Below are positions 1 through 8,091 of a DNA stretch of 64,000 bases, in pieces. The notes under the pieces were generated by a model that worked only from the letters and a program-made list of their open reading frames with translations, was not told where the DNA came from and made no database searches. Positions within the stretch are counted from its first letter, which is position 1, and each line of letters starts with the position of its first letter. Origin of the DNA: Planctomycetota bacterium (lineage in GTDB: Bacteria > Planctomycetota > Planctomycetia > Pirellulales > Pirellulaceae); the NCBI GenBank assembly GCA_016872725.1, contig VGZC01000002.1:1-64000 (forward strand), read 5' to 3'. The position numbers and the translations under genes were made by a program.

Positions 1-69
1 AACGCGGATATCATATGTTGAATACGCGGCGTCGCTCATCGTGAGCGACTTTTCCCAGAAACTCAACAA

Positions 70-1278
70 CTACGCAATATCAGTGTTGCAGAACTTTTGG
101 TCCGGGCCATATTCGGGCAACGAGGGGCGGACGCTCATCGGCTCCCCATCCGACGCGGCTCCGTGCGCGAAGCGATCCGACACCGGCGGCGATTCGGGTT
201 TATCCTCGCGCGCGCTTGGCCGCGATTCCACGACCTCGCTCTTACCCCGCACGCGGCTCATCAATCGACTCATGTAGACTTCGATCGCGTCGTCCGCGTC
301 ATCCGACCCACGAGGGGATCCGAGGCCGATCGACATCGGGTCCTTCGCCCGCGCCGCGCCGCGGCCGGACGGCGCGTTCCGTGTCGAATCACCCAGCGGG
401 CGATACGAGTCGTGTCCCACGCGTTCGGTCGTCGGTCCACCGCCCACCGGCGATGGCGAAGCCCGCTCAACGCTTGAATCGGCCGCCGTCGGTTCGGCAT
501 CGTCCGATTCCGGCCCGAGCTCAAAATCCCTCCAACTGGTCACTTCATTCCGCCAAACGCCCGCATTGCGAAGGCGCGACAAGACGTCACGCTCCGTCGC
601 CGCCGCGGATTCAGCGGTGGGTTCCGGATGGGAAGGCGATTCGGAGCCGGGGGGCTCGCAAGGAACCCGGTTCGGTTCATTCCGCCCGTGTTCGCTGGGC
701 TCAAGCGGATCGAGATCGGCCTCCGGTTCGCGCGTGGCCGACCGCTCGGCGTTCGCCGCGCGGCGTTCGAGCTCGGCGCGCTCCGCGTCCCACGCAAGGC
801 TGCGATCGGCCCATTCGGCGTTCGCCGTTTCGAGTTCGCGTCGAGCCTCCTGGTCTTGGCCGAGCCGATCTTCGAGCATGCTGAGTGACGCCTGGAGTTC
901 GTCGAGCCGTTCGAGCAGGCGTTCGATCCGATGGTCCGCCGATTCGGGACCTTCAAGGCATGCGATGTCGATTTCGTACGGCCCGAGGGAAAGGCGATCG
1001 CCGTCGACGAGTGGAGCGTCGCGGAATACGAATCCGTTCAACCGGCCGTCACGCGACCAGCGCCGGGCGACGACCCGTTCGCTCCCGCGCAGGATCAGGC
1101 AGTGGAGCGGATCCAGTTCGGGCAGCCGGATCCCACACTGATCGGAGGATCCGATCGCGAGTTTGGACGCCGGGACGCGGTACTCGCGTCCGCGGAGTTC
1201 GGTATTGGCGACGCGCAGAACGAGCGTTCCCGTCGGGCAGCCCAGCAGGCTCATCGTGGATGGTTCGTCGGTGATCAT
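70..1278 (-). CDS. FHA-domain protein with coiled coil
   Basis: A 402-residue protein. Roughly residues 15-110 resemble an FHA phosphothreonine-binding domain: IGSSDQCGIRLP followed by DPLHCLI matches the usual IGR/RH core, although the conserved Arg and Ser are replaced. A charged, probably coiled-coil stretch follows at about 115-195, then a low-complexity Pro/Ser/Glu region. Near the C-terminus is DDAIEVYMSRLMSRVRG, a short motif I associate from memory with planctomycete FHA proteins. FHA proteins normally read Ser/Thr-kinase signals, and a kinase fragment and a PP2C phosphatase occur elsewhere in the window. An alternative start is Met9 at 1254. The precise role is unknown. Confidence 0.7.
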   Translation of the reverse strand: MITDEPSTMSLLGCPTGTLVLRVANTELRGREYRVPASKLAIGSSDQCGIRLPELDPLHCLILRGSERVVARRWSRDGRLNGFVFRDAPLVDGDRLSLGPYEIDIACLEGPESADHRIERLLERLDELQASLSMLEDRLGQDQEARRELETANAEWADRSLAWDAERAELERRAANAERSATREPEADLDPLEPSEHGRNEPNRVPCEPPGSESPSHPEPTAESAAATERDVLSRLRNAGVWRNEVTSWRDFELGPESDDAEPTAADSSVERASPSPVGGGPTTERVGHDSYRPLGDSTRNAPSGRGAARAKDPMSIGLGSPRGSDDADDAIEVYMSRLMSRVRGKSEVVESRPSAREDKPESPPVSDRFAHGAASDGEPMSVRPSLPEYGPDQKFCNTDIA

Positions 1279-1883
1279 CGGAGAGCATCGGCCCCGGATG
1301 GCGGCAACGGTCGATGGAACGGTACTAAGGCGCAGTCGGCCAAAGAGATGTAGCTTGCCGTTTCCTCTCCGTCAAAACGGTCGCTGGGAATGCCTCCCGA
1401 TCGGCGGGGAACGAGCGATCTGGCAGGATTTGCCGAAAATCGGGGAAAATCGGCTGCATCCACCGGCAAGATCTGTCGATTATCGAAAGGCGATCGAGAC
1501 AGGCACGGTGGGAGCGGCCTGCCGGAATGCGCGCGGAGGGACCCAAATGTCCCGCCCACGCACCGGCAAGAAATCCGCCGAACCTTTCCGGAGACATGTC
1601 GCTGGAAACCGTTGGGAATCCACAACTTCCAACCCGAAGCCGGAAATCGACCACGTCGTTCGCGGCGGGTTGGCGGCGGAGGACTCTTCCATCGGCGTCG
1701 GCGCACTATAGTTGTTGTGCTCCGCGGAAGGAGCGGGCCCCCATGGCCCGCGGAGTTCGGCCTCCCCGATCGCCATACGTGTTGGATTGGACTGGGCGAT
1801 CGGTCGGGAACGAGGGAGCGACCTCGCATCGCGGGTCGTGACGGATGGTCGAGCGGCGTCGGGACGAAGAAGGTGAAGAGACA
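1279..1883. other. 605-bp intergenic region between divergent genes
   Basis: No coding region is supported here. It lies between the divergent FHA and DksA-like genes and probably carries promoters for both. A TATAGT hexamer at 1707-1712 on the plus strand could be a -10 box for the DksA-like gene, but no good -35 box sits 16-18 bases upstream. The long minus-strand open frame crossing it is out of phase with the DksA-like gene and looks like a GC-rich shadow. Confidence 0.4.
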
Positions 1884-2357
1884 ATGACCAACAGCAAGCG
1901 CAAAGAGGCCGTTTTGAAGCTCCGCCAGATCCTCATTCGCCGGCGCGACGCGCTGCGGAAGGCGCTCGCCGGCGATCTCAGTTCCCTGAAGGAGCTGAGG
2001 GAACAAACGGGCGGTGACCTGATCGACTTCGCCCTCGATTCGGCGCAGGACGAGATCAGCTCGCAGTTGGCCGAGGTCGAAAGCCGCGAACTGGCTCAAA
2101 TCGAAGGCGCGCTCGAGCGCATGCGACTGGGTACGTACGGCATGTGCGAGATGACGGGGCGCCCCATTCCCCTGGCCCGCCTTCAGGCGTTGCCCTATGC
2201 GACGATGTGCATCGAAGCCCAGCGGGAAGCCGAGAAACAGGGCAAGTTCGGCCGCAACTCGACCGATTGGAGCCGCATCGAGGTGGAAACGGACGCGGAC
2301 GACAGCGACAGCGACAGCGACGCGGTGCTCAACGATATCGATCTGGACGTCGGATAA
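1884..2357 (+). CDS. DksA/TraR-family protein with half-lost zinc finger
   Basis: A 157-residue protein with the DksA/TraR layout: basic coiled-coil N-terminus, ERMRLGTYGMCE, then RPIPLARLQALPYATMCIEAQ. The family usually has four zinc-binding cysteines (CxxC-x17-CxxC). Here only C88 and C109 remain; T91 and A112 replace their partners, so zinc binding in the usual way is doubtful. The C-terminus is very acidic with Asp-Ser repeats. The ATG at 1884 is preferred over the upstream 1845 start because GAAGGTGAAGAG lies just before it. Family members bind RNA polymerase through the secondary channel; that role is inferred. Confidence 0.8.
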   Translation: MTNSKRKEAVLKLRQILIRRRDALRKALAGDLSSLKELREQTGGDLIDFALDSAQDEISSQLAEVESRELAQIEGALERMRLGTYGMCEMTGRPIPLARLQALPYATMCIEAQREAEKQGKFGRNSTDWSRIEVETDADDSDSDSDAVLNDIDLDVG

Positions 2358-2467
2358 GCGCGCCGCGCGCCGGTGACTCGTCCCCCAACGTCGGCCCTCG
2401 CGTCGCCTTCGGATCGCGATGGACGAAGGGTGTACCCCGGTCAAGGTTCCTTCGCAGCGAGGACCCG

Positions 2468-3703
2468 ATGGTGCCATCAACGTCCTTGGTCTTGGAATGG
2501 AATGGGCCGACGGCCGCGCGGCGTGTGGGGTCACGGAGTGCGTGCCACGCGCCCGTCGGATGGCCGGCCGTCGCGGGCCTGCTCGCCGTGCTCGCCCTGT
2601 CCTGGCCCCATGCGCGAACGCTCGACGCGCAGGATACGATTCCGACGGCCAGCGTATCCGACTCGCCGGATGACGCCGATTTCCGCAATCGGTCGCTCGC
2701 CGACCCGTCGGCCGATATTGAATTCCTCGAGCGGAAAGCGAACATCCTCAAGCATGTCGTGCGGCTCGTGCAGCCGACCGTCGTGCACATCGAGGCCGAA
2801 CGCGAATCCCGCACGGCCCGTTACGATCATCGCACGGTCGAGGAAGCCGGATCGGGCGTCGTCGTTCGGCTCAAGAGCCGTTGGTGCGTCGTCACGAACT
2901 GGCACGTCATCAAGGAATCATCGCTCGACAAGATCACGTTGCGCATGGCCGACGGATCGCGGCTCGAACCAATCCAGCTTTGGTCGGACCGAGGCACGGA
3001 TATCGCCGTGATCGAGGTGCGCGACGGGTCGCTCGCCGGCGCTCGGCTCGGAGACAGCGACCGCGTGGAAATCGGCGATTTCGTGCTGGCCGTAGGAAGC
3101 CCGTTCGGACTGAGCCACTCGGTGACATTCGGCATCATCAGCGCCAAGGGACGGCGCGATCTGGAATTGGGTGACGACGGAGTCCGGTTCCAGGATTTCC
3201 TGCAGACCGATGCCGCGATCAATCCCGGAAACAGCGGCGGCCCCCTTCTGAACCTGCGGGGCGAGGTGATCGGTATCAACACGGCGATCGCGAGCTCCTC
3301 GGGCGGCAGCGAAGGCATCGGTTTCGCGATCCCGATCAAGATGGCGATCGAAGTGGCTCGGCAATTGATCGAGACGGGCAAGGTGACCCGGGCGTACATG
3401 GGAGTCCATCTCGATTCGCAGTTCACGGCGGAAAAAGCCGTCGAATTCGGCCTTCCGCGGCGCATGGGCGCCCATGTCTCGGGAATTACGCCCCGAAGCC
3501 CTGCCGAGGACGCCCAATTGCGAATCGACGACGTCATCCTCGAATTCGACGGAACGCCGATCGAGGACGACAATCACCTGATCAACCGCGTCAGTCTCAC
3601 TCCGATCGGCAAGGAAGTGCGGTTGCTCGTCAAACGGGGCGGCGAGACGATCGAAACCCGCATGAAGGTCTCGGCTCGACAACAGTTCGAGAACGACGAG
3701 TAG
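2468..3703 (+). CDS. HtrA/Deg-type serine protease, one PDZ domain
   Basis: A 411-residue S1C protease. After an N-terminal hydrophobic stretch (about 30-46, a signal peptide or anchor) and a linker comes the trypsin fold with a full triad: H146 in TNWHV, D178 in GTDIAVI and S256 in NPGNSGGPL. One PDZ domain covers about 300-400. Such proteins act outside the cytoplasm, degrading or refolding damaged proteins. The ATG at 2468 was chosen because it directly precedes the hydrophobic segment; the frame is open further upstream, but that part overlaps the DksA-like gene. It is one of three trypsin-fold genes in this window. Confidence 0.9.
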   Translation: MVPSTSLVLEWNGPTAARRVGSRSACHAPVGWPAVAGLLAVLALSWPHARTLDAQDTIPTASVSDSPDDADFRNRSLADPSADIEFLERKANILKHVVRLVQPTVVHIEAERESRTARYDHRTVEEAGSGVVVRLKSRWCVVTNWHVIKESSLDKITLRMADGSRLEPIQLWSDRGTDIAVIEVRDGSLAGARLGDSDRVEIGDFVLAVGSPFGLSHSVTFGIISAKGRRDLELGDDGVRFQDFLQTDAAINPGNSGGPLLNLRGEVIGINTAIASSSGGSEGIGFAIPIKMAIEVARQLIETGKVTRAYMGVHLDSQFTAEKAVEFGLPRRMGAHVSGITPRSPAEDAQLRIDDVILEFDGTPIEDDNHLINRVSLTPIGKEVRLLVKRGGETIETRMKVSARQQFENDE

Positions 3704-3778
3704 GCTTGAAGACGCGGTCCGCGGGAAGCGATGGTCCGCGCGGCGGCGAACGGAATGCGCGGGTCCATTCGCGTGGGC

Positions 3779-4711
3779 TCAGCCCATGCGATGGAATGTC
3801 GCATAGAGAAAATCGCGGACGGACGGGGCGCGCACGTCGACGACGACTTCCATGTTCGCGCGCCATGCCGCGGCCTGCCTCCGATCGAAGATTGTCGCGC
3901 CCGTCGTCAACTCGCCGCATGGCTCGACATCTCCCGCCATTTCGCGCGTCCCAAACCAGTCGGGATGCAACACGGCGACGATCGTGAGGGCGCGATGCAG
4001 GAGCAGATGTTCCAAGCCGTGGTGTTGCCGGAACGCGCGGAAAAAGGCGGGAATGAGATGCCGGACGAGACGCCCGGCGGGCGTCGAATCGTTGGGCAAA
4101 TGGTTCAGGACGTCGGGGGGCAACGGGACCTTCCTCGCCGCGCACAAGGGTAACAGGGTCTTCGTCGTCGGAGACCGAAACACGGTGCGGGCCGCGTCCG
4201 GATCGTAGTACATATTGAGCTCGGAGACCGGCGCGACGTCGCCGATTCCGTCCAGTGTGCCTCCGGCAATCACGATCCGGTGGACGAGCCGCGCCAGATC
4301 GGGCTCCCTTTTCAGGGCCCCCGCGAGATTGGTGAGCGGGCCCAGGCAGACGACGGTCACTTCCCCCGGCGCCGCCCGGATCTCGTCGCACAGGATCTTC
4401 TCGGACGGATGCTCCTGATGGAGCCGGGCGACGGGAATTCCCGCGTTGCCCAGCCCATCGTCCCCGTAGATCCTCCGGAGATCCAAATGAGGACGGTCTT
4501 CGAGGGTCGACGCCGTGCCGATTCGGGGGAGCCGCAACGGATCGACCGTTTCAATGATCGCCCGCACGTTCCGGTTGGCCGTTTCGGCCGGAACGGAACC
4601 CTCGGTCGCCGTGACCGCCACGACATCCAGTTCGGGCTCCAACAAGGCGATCATCAGCGCCAGGGCGTCGTCGATGCCCGGAGCGCAGTCGATAACGAGC
4701 TTCCGTGTCAT
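3779..4711 (-). CDS. Nucleoside hydrolase-like protein lacking metal ligands
   Basis: A 310-residue protein of the inosine-uridine nucleoside hydrolase family, which splits the N-glycosidic bond of ribonucleosides using a calcium ion. The N-terminal signature, normally DxDPGxDD, reads DCAPGIDD at 8-15, so the calcium ligand Asp10 is Ala. GPLTNLA (124-130) and SELNMYYDPDAA are conserved. The C-terminal HD pair is H239-R240, so the second acidic ligand is Arg. Either it no longer hydrolyses nucleosides or it uses other chemistry. The ATG at 4711 follows a TAGAAT box by seven bases. It is divergent from the next gene. Confidence 0.8.
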   Translation of the reverse strand: MTRKLVIDCAPGIDDALALMIALLEPELDVVAVTATEGSVPAETANRNVRAIIETVDPLRLPRIGTASTLEDRPHLDLRRIYGDDGLGNAGIPVARLHQEHPSEKILCDEIRAAPGEVTVVCLGPLTNLAGALKREPDLARLVHRIVIAGGTLDGIGDVAPVSELNMYYDPDAARTVFRSPTTKTLLPLCAARKVPLPPDVLNHLPNDSTPAGRLVRHLIPAFFRAFRQHHGLEHLLLHRALTIVAVLHPDWFGTREMAGDVEPCGELTTGATIFDRRQAAAWRANMEVVVDVRAPSVRDFLYATFHRMG

Positions 4712-4718
4712 GCGTTCG

Positions 4719-4724
4719 ATTCTA
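4719..4724 (-). promoter_or_regulatory. TAGAAT -10 box, possible leaderless start
   Basis: TAGAAT on the minus strand ends seven bases before the ATG of the nucleoside hydrolase-like gene. Transcription would begin at or next to the start codon, giving an mRNA with almost no leader. No strong -35 element is visible. Confidence 0.4.
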
Positions 4725-4845
4725 GCCCGTCGCGCGCGGACAAAGTAGAGGACGCGGGCGCGGAGTCGGATACCGTCCTGTTGCGTTGAACGGAGGGGCG
4801 GCATACAGTGCGGAGGCGCCTTCCAACCGCCCATGGGAGTCTCCG

Positions 4846-5451
4846 ATGAACACACCGATTCGAACGCGCCCTCCGCTCGGCTTGCCCGAAGGCAGTGTTC
4901 GCGCCCTCTTGTCGCTCATGATCGTCAGCGTTGTGGTCCTCGAAACGGCGCGCGGGCAACGTGAATTGGCACTGTCGATGATGGAGTGCCTGATGATGGT
5001 GCTGGCGCTCTATTTTTCGAATCGCCGCTTCGTTCGTCTTCCAAAGTCGACCATGGAGCAACTGGAGAAAGACGCATCGATTCCCTCGGACCGCCATCCT
5101 CTCTTCTTGCCGCGGTACTCGATCCGCATCCTGATCCTCGCCTCGTTCATCGGGCTCGCCGTGTATCTCCATCGGGAAGAGCGTCTTTTCACGGACAAGA
5201 CGCTGCTCAATCTCGGATTGGTCGCCTCCTATTTGCTCGGCGCGCTGCTGCGGCCGATCGGAGTCCTCCTAAGACACTGGGAGTTCCCGGCCGCGTTGCT
5301 CGAACGGTTCGCCGACGCGCGGGCGCTCGTTATCCTCGTCGCGGTCGGCATTGTTTCGGCGGGCTACTGGTTCGACTTCGGGGCGCAGCTCCCGAAGTGG
5401 TTCGAGCCGGCGGCACTCCACCTGCTCCTGTTTTATTTTGGAGCGAGATAG
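4846..5451 (+). CDS. Multi-spanning membrane protein, unknown function
   Basis: A 201-residue hydrophobic protein. It starts with a short polar segment and GLPEGSVRALLSL, then five or six membrane segments at roughly 18-34, 43-58, 92-110, 125-147, 163-180 and possibly 190-199, joined by charged loops. I do not recognise a catalytic motif or transporter family. The ATG at 4846 is preceded by GGGAG at suitable spacing, which favours it over the upstream in-frame ATG at 4786. trpD begins 83 bp downstream on the same strand, so the two may be co-transcribed, but there is no functional link. Confidence 0.7.
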   Translation: MNTPIRTRPPLGLPEGSVRALLSLMIVSVVVLETARGQRELALSMMECLMMVLALYFSNRRFVRLPKSTMEQLEKDASIPSDRHPLFLPRYSIRILILASFIGLAVYLHREERLFTDKTLLNLGLVASYLLGALLRPIGVLLRHWEFPAALLERFADARALVILVAVGIVSAGYWFDFGAQLPKWFEPAALHLLLFYFGAR

Positions 5452-5534
5452 GCGATCGGACCGACGGAAGTCGATCGCCGCCGAGCGATCCGCGGCCGTC
5501 CGGCCCGCCACCCGGCCCGCCGAAATCCACGTCC

Positions 5535-6545
5535 ATGCAGCTCAACGATCTCATCGCACGCATCCGAGTCGGCCGCAATCTGTCGTTCGACGAATCGCGT
5601 GCGGCCATCGATGCGATGCTCGACGGTACCTGCTCCGAACTCGAAATGGGCGAATTCCTACTCGCCTTGCGCGCGAAGGGAGAGACGGTCGACGAGATTG
5701 CCGGAGCCGCCTCCGCGCTTCGGGCGCACATGACGCCGATCCGCACGTCGCGCCCCGGGCTGGTCGATACGTGCGGCACCGGGGGCGACGGATCCCGGAC
5801 CTTCAATATCAGCACGGCCGCGGCGCTCGTCGCGGCCGCGGCCGGAGTGCCCGTCGCCAAGCACGGCAACCGCAAGATCACGAGCGCGACGGGTTCCGCC
5901 GATGTGCTCGCCGCGCTCGGCGTCAACATCGACGCCGACGTGACGGTTGTCGAACGTTGTCTCGACGCATTGGGGATCGGCTTCTGTTTCGCGCCGCGAC
6001 TGCATCCCGCGATGAAACGCGTCGCGCCGGTTCGAAGCAAGCTGGGCGTCCCGACGATCTTCAACCTGCTCGGGCCGCTCAGCAACCCGGCGGGAGCGCC
6101 GTACCAGCTCTTGGGCACGGGCCGGCGCGCCGTCCACGATCGGTTGGCTCGCGCCCTGCGACGGCTCGGCACCCTCCGCTCGGCCGTCGTGTCCGGTCAG
6201 GACGGACTCGATGAAGTCACGTTGGCGACGAACACGGAAGTGACGCTGGTCGCAGATCCGGTCCGCGAGTTTTGGTGGCATCCCCGCGACTTCGGGCTGA
6301 CCTCGGCCCCCATCGGTTCGCTCACCGCGGAAACACCCTCGGAAAGCGCGGCGATCATCCGCCGCGTCCTGGCAAACGAGCCGGGCCCCGCACGCGACAT
6401 CGTCGTTCTGAACGCCGCCGCCGCGATCTGGGTGGCGGGCGCCGAATCGACGACCACCGCGGCGGCCGAGCGGGCGGCGGAAGCGATCGCCTCACGCCGC
6501 GCGCTCCAATTGCTCGAACGACTCGCGGACCTCAGCAGGCAATAA
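5535..6545 (+). CDS. trpD: Anthranilate phosphoribosyltransferase
   Basis: A 336-residue enzyme of tryptophan synthesis that joins anthranilate to PRPP to give phosphoribosylanthranilate. Family motifs are intact: DTCGTGGDG around residue 79, NISTAAALVAAAAG, KHGNRKITSATGSADVL, FAPRLHPAMK and the GPLSNPAG segment. Length is typical for TrpD (about 330-345). No other trp gene is visible nearby, so it appears as a stand-alone gene, perhaps sharing a transcript with the membrane protein upstream. It converges on the first precursor gene with only six bases between the stops. Confidence 0.96.
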   Translation: MQLNDLIARIRVGRNLSFDESRAAIDAMLDGTCSELEMGEFLLALRAKGETVDEIAGAASALRAHMTPIRTSRPGLVDTCGTGGDGSRTFNISTAAALVAAAAGVPVAKHGNRKITSATGSADVLAALGVNIDADVTVVERCLDALGIGFCFAPRLHPAMKRVAPVRSKLGVPTIFNLLGPLSNPAGAPYQLLGTGRRAVHDRLARALRRLGTLRSAVVSGQDGLDEVTLATNTEVTLVADPVREFWWHPRDFGLTSAPIGSLTAETPSESAAIIRRVLANEPGPARDIVVLNAAAAIWVAGAESTTTAAAERAAEAIASRRALQLLERLADLSRQ

Positions 6546-6551
6546 GGGGAT

Positions 6552-6851
6552 CTAACCCCCCAAGAGTCCGCCCATTCCCATACCCATCGCGCCCCCGATC
6601 CCACCTCCGAACGCCATGCCGGCGGCCGCGCCGACGTTCTTTCCGGCGGTCACCAGTTCGAGTTCCAGATCGGAGAGGCCCTGGTCACTGGACTGCCAGT
6701 TCTCGGGGATTTCAACCCCGTTCCGACGCGCCGCTTGGACGGCCGCGTCAAGACCACCCGTCGCCAGCGCCTGCTCCAGCTCAAAACGCAGCGCTGCGTC
6801 CACCGTCACGCGATCACTCAAGATCCGAAGGGCATTCTGAACCGACGACAT
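6552..6851 (-). CDS. Nif11/NHLP-like RiPP precursor peptide 1
   Basis: A 99-residue precursor. Residues 1-70 form a helical, acidic leader containing GGLDAAVQAARRNGVEIPENW and ending LSDLELELVTAG. This matches the LSDxELExVxGG end of Nif11-like and nitrile-hydratase-like leader peptides. The remaining 29 residues are almost only Gly, Ala, Met and hydrophobics after an initial Lys-Asn, and end GGLLGG: the predicted core. A Gly-type peptidase would cut after A69-G70. The start has AGGAG seven bases upstream. It aligns without gaps to precursor 2 over the leader. The export cassette at 9852-15738 is the likely secretion route. No Cys, and no Ser or Thr, occurs in the core. Confidence 0.8.
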   Translation of the reverse strand: MSSVQNALRILSDRVTVDAALRFELEQALATGGLDAAVQAARRNGVEIPENWQSSDQGLSDLELELVTAGKNVGAAAGMAFGGGIGGAMGMGMGGLLGG

Positions 6852-7223
6852 CGTGTAACTCCTGCCGACAGAGAAAAGGGAACCCATCCCGCCACGCGGC
6901 GGGAATCCACCTGCGATCGAGGCTCGACCGATCGCGATCCGCGGCGTGACGGCAAGGCCCGTCGCCAACCGCCCTTTTTCGATCGTCGATGCCGACAGAC
7001 TATTCAACGAAGGCGCACTTCGGACCGGACACCTTTTCTTGGGATTCACGGAACCGAGGCTCGTACGCGTGTCATGTTTCGCGCGTTTTCCGCGGACTAC
7101 GACTGAAGTCCTCACGCGGACCCAGTCGAACTACGCAAGCAGCAGTCGCTCCGCGCCAAGCCCGGCCGGTCATCGGAGCGACGATGGATGTCTCGATCTT
7201 GACTGGTTCAACCACCCCGCGCC
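6852..7223. other. 372-bp intergenic region between divergent genes
   Basis: It separates the minus-strand precursor 1 from the plus-strand papain-like gene and should hold both promoters. I see no convincing -35/-10 pair. A TTGACT at 7199-7204 lacks a good -10 partner. Confidence 0.4.
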
Positions 7224-8054
7224 ATGCTCCGAATCCACCCATCCCGCGCGTTCCCGCCAAATCGACGTCGCGACCGTCGAGGTTTGGCTCGCGGGAGCGG
7301 CTCGAGTCGTTTGGGATGCGTCGCGGCCGTGTGGTTCGCCGCGTGCCTGATCGTCGGCCCTCCGACGGTCCTCGGCCAGCCGCCCGTGACCGACCCGGGG
7401 CCTGTAGGGTGGATCTGGCACCGCGAATCGGTTCGGCAAGCGCCGACCCCGTATGTTCCCCAGGAAGGCGACCTTCTGTTCTTCAGCGCGCGCGCGCCGC
7501 TGCAGACGGCCGGCTATGTGCTGATCGGGAGCGGCCATCCGCTCCACTGCGGCGTGGTCCTGCGGCAATCGGACGGCGAACTGGGCATCCTGGAATCCGG
7601 CGGCGGCGACGACATGCGAGTCATCATCCGCCCCGTCGACTGGCGGCTCTTGCAATACAACCGGGAGTTCAAGGGATCGGTGATTTGGGTCCGCCCCATC
7701 CGGCGCAGGCTGGACGCCGACGAATCATTCCGGCTGACGCAATTCGCTGAGTCTCAGATCGGGAAACCGTTCGTTTCCAACCTGCGATTCGCGCTGTTCG
7801 CCCTGCCCGGCCGTCCCTTGCCTCCGACAAGGACCGATCAATCGAAGTGGTTCTGTTCCGAAATCGTGGCGGCCACGCTGCGCGAGGCGGGCATTCTGGC
7901 ACCGGGTACGCGAACGAGCGCTCTTGTGCCGACCGATTTGTTCGAGGATAAAACGCTGGACCTGAGCGATCAGTGGCAATCGCCGCATGAATGGACGGCG
8001 GGCCCCGAGCTGCCCGAGAAGCGGCCCTGGTTGGCTCCGAAGCGACCGCGTTGA
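7224..8054 (+). CDS. YiiX-like permuted papain-fold (NlpC/P60) enzyme
   Basis: A 276-residue exported protein. A basic N-terminus is followed by a hydrophobic signal segment (about 31-50). The body fits the permuted NlpC/P60 (YiiX/YebB) pattern: EGDLLFF, then HCGVVLR carrying the catalytic His, and much later KWFCSEIVAATLREAG carrying the catalytic Cys. Members cleave or transfer acyl/amide groups on lipids or peptides; the substrate here is unknown. It lies between the two precursor genes and just before the GNAT gene. A role in peptide maturation or immunity is possible but not shown; it could equally be a cell-envelope housekeeping enzyme. Confidence 0.7.
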   Translation: MLRIHPSRAFPPNRRRDRRGLARGSGSSRLGCVAAVWFAACLIVGPPTVLGQPPVTDPGPVGWIWHRESVRQAPTPYVPQEGDLLFFSARAPLQTAGYVLIGSGHPLHCGVVLRQSDGELGILESGGGDDMRVIIRPVDWRLLQYNREFKGSVIWVRPIRRRLDADESFRLTQFAESQIGKPFVSNLRFALFALPGRPLPPTRTDQSKWFCSEIVAATLREAGILAPGTRTSALVPTDLFEDKTLDLSDQWQSPHEWTAGPELPEKRPWLAPKRPR

Positions 8055-8091
8055 TCCTTCCGAACGGCATCGGCCCCGAACGGCATCGGTC

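Noticed and set aside
1275-2534. Open frame of 419 codons on the minus strand
   Set aside because: It covers the DksA-like gene in antisense and has no recognisable domain or start signal.
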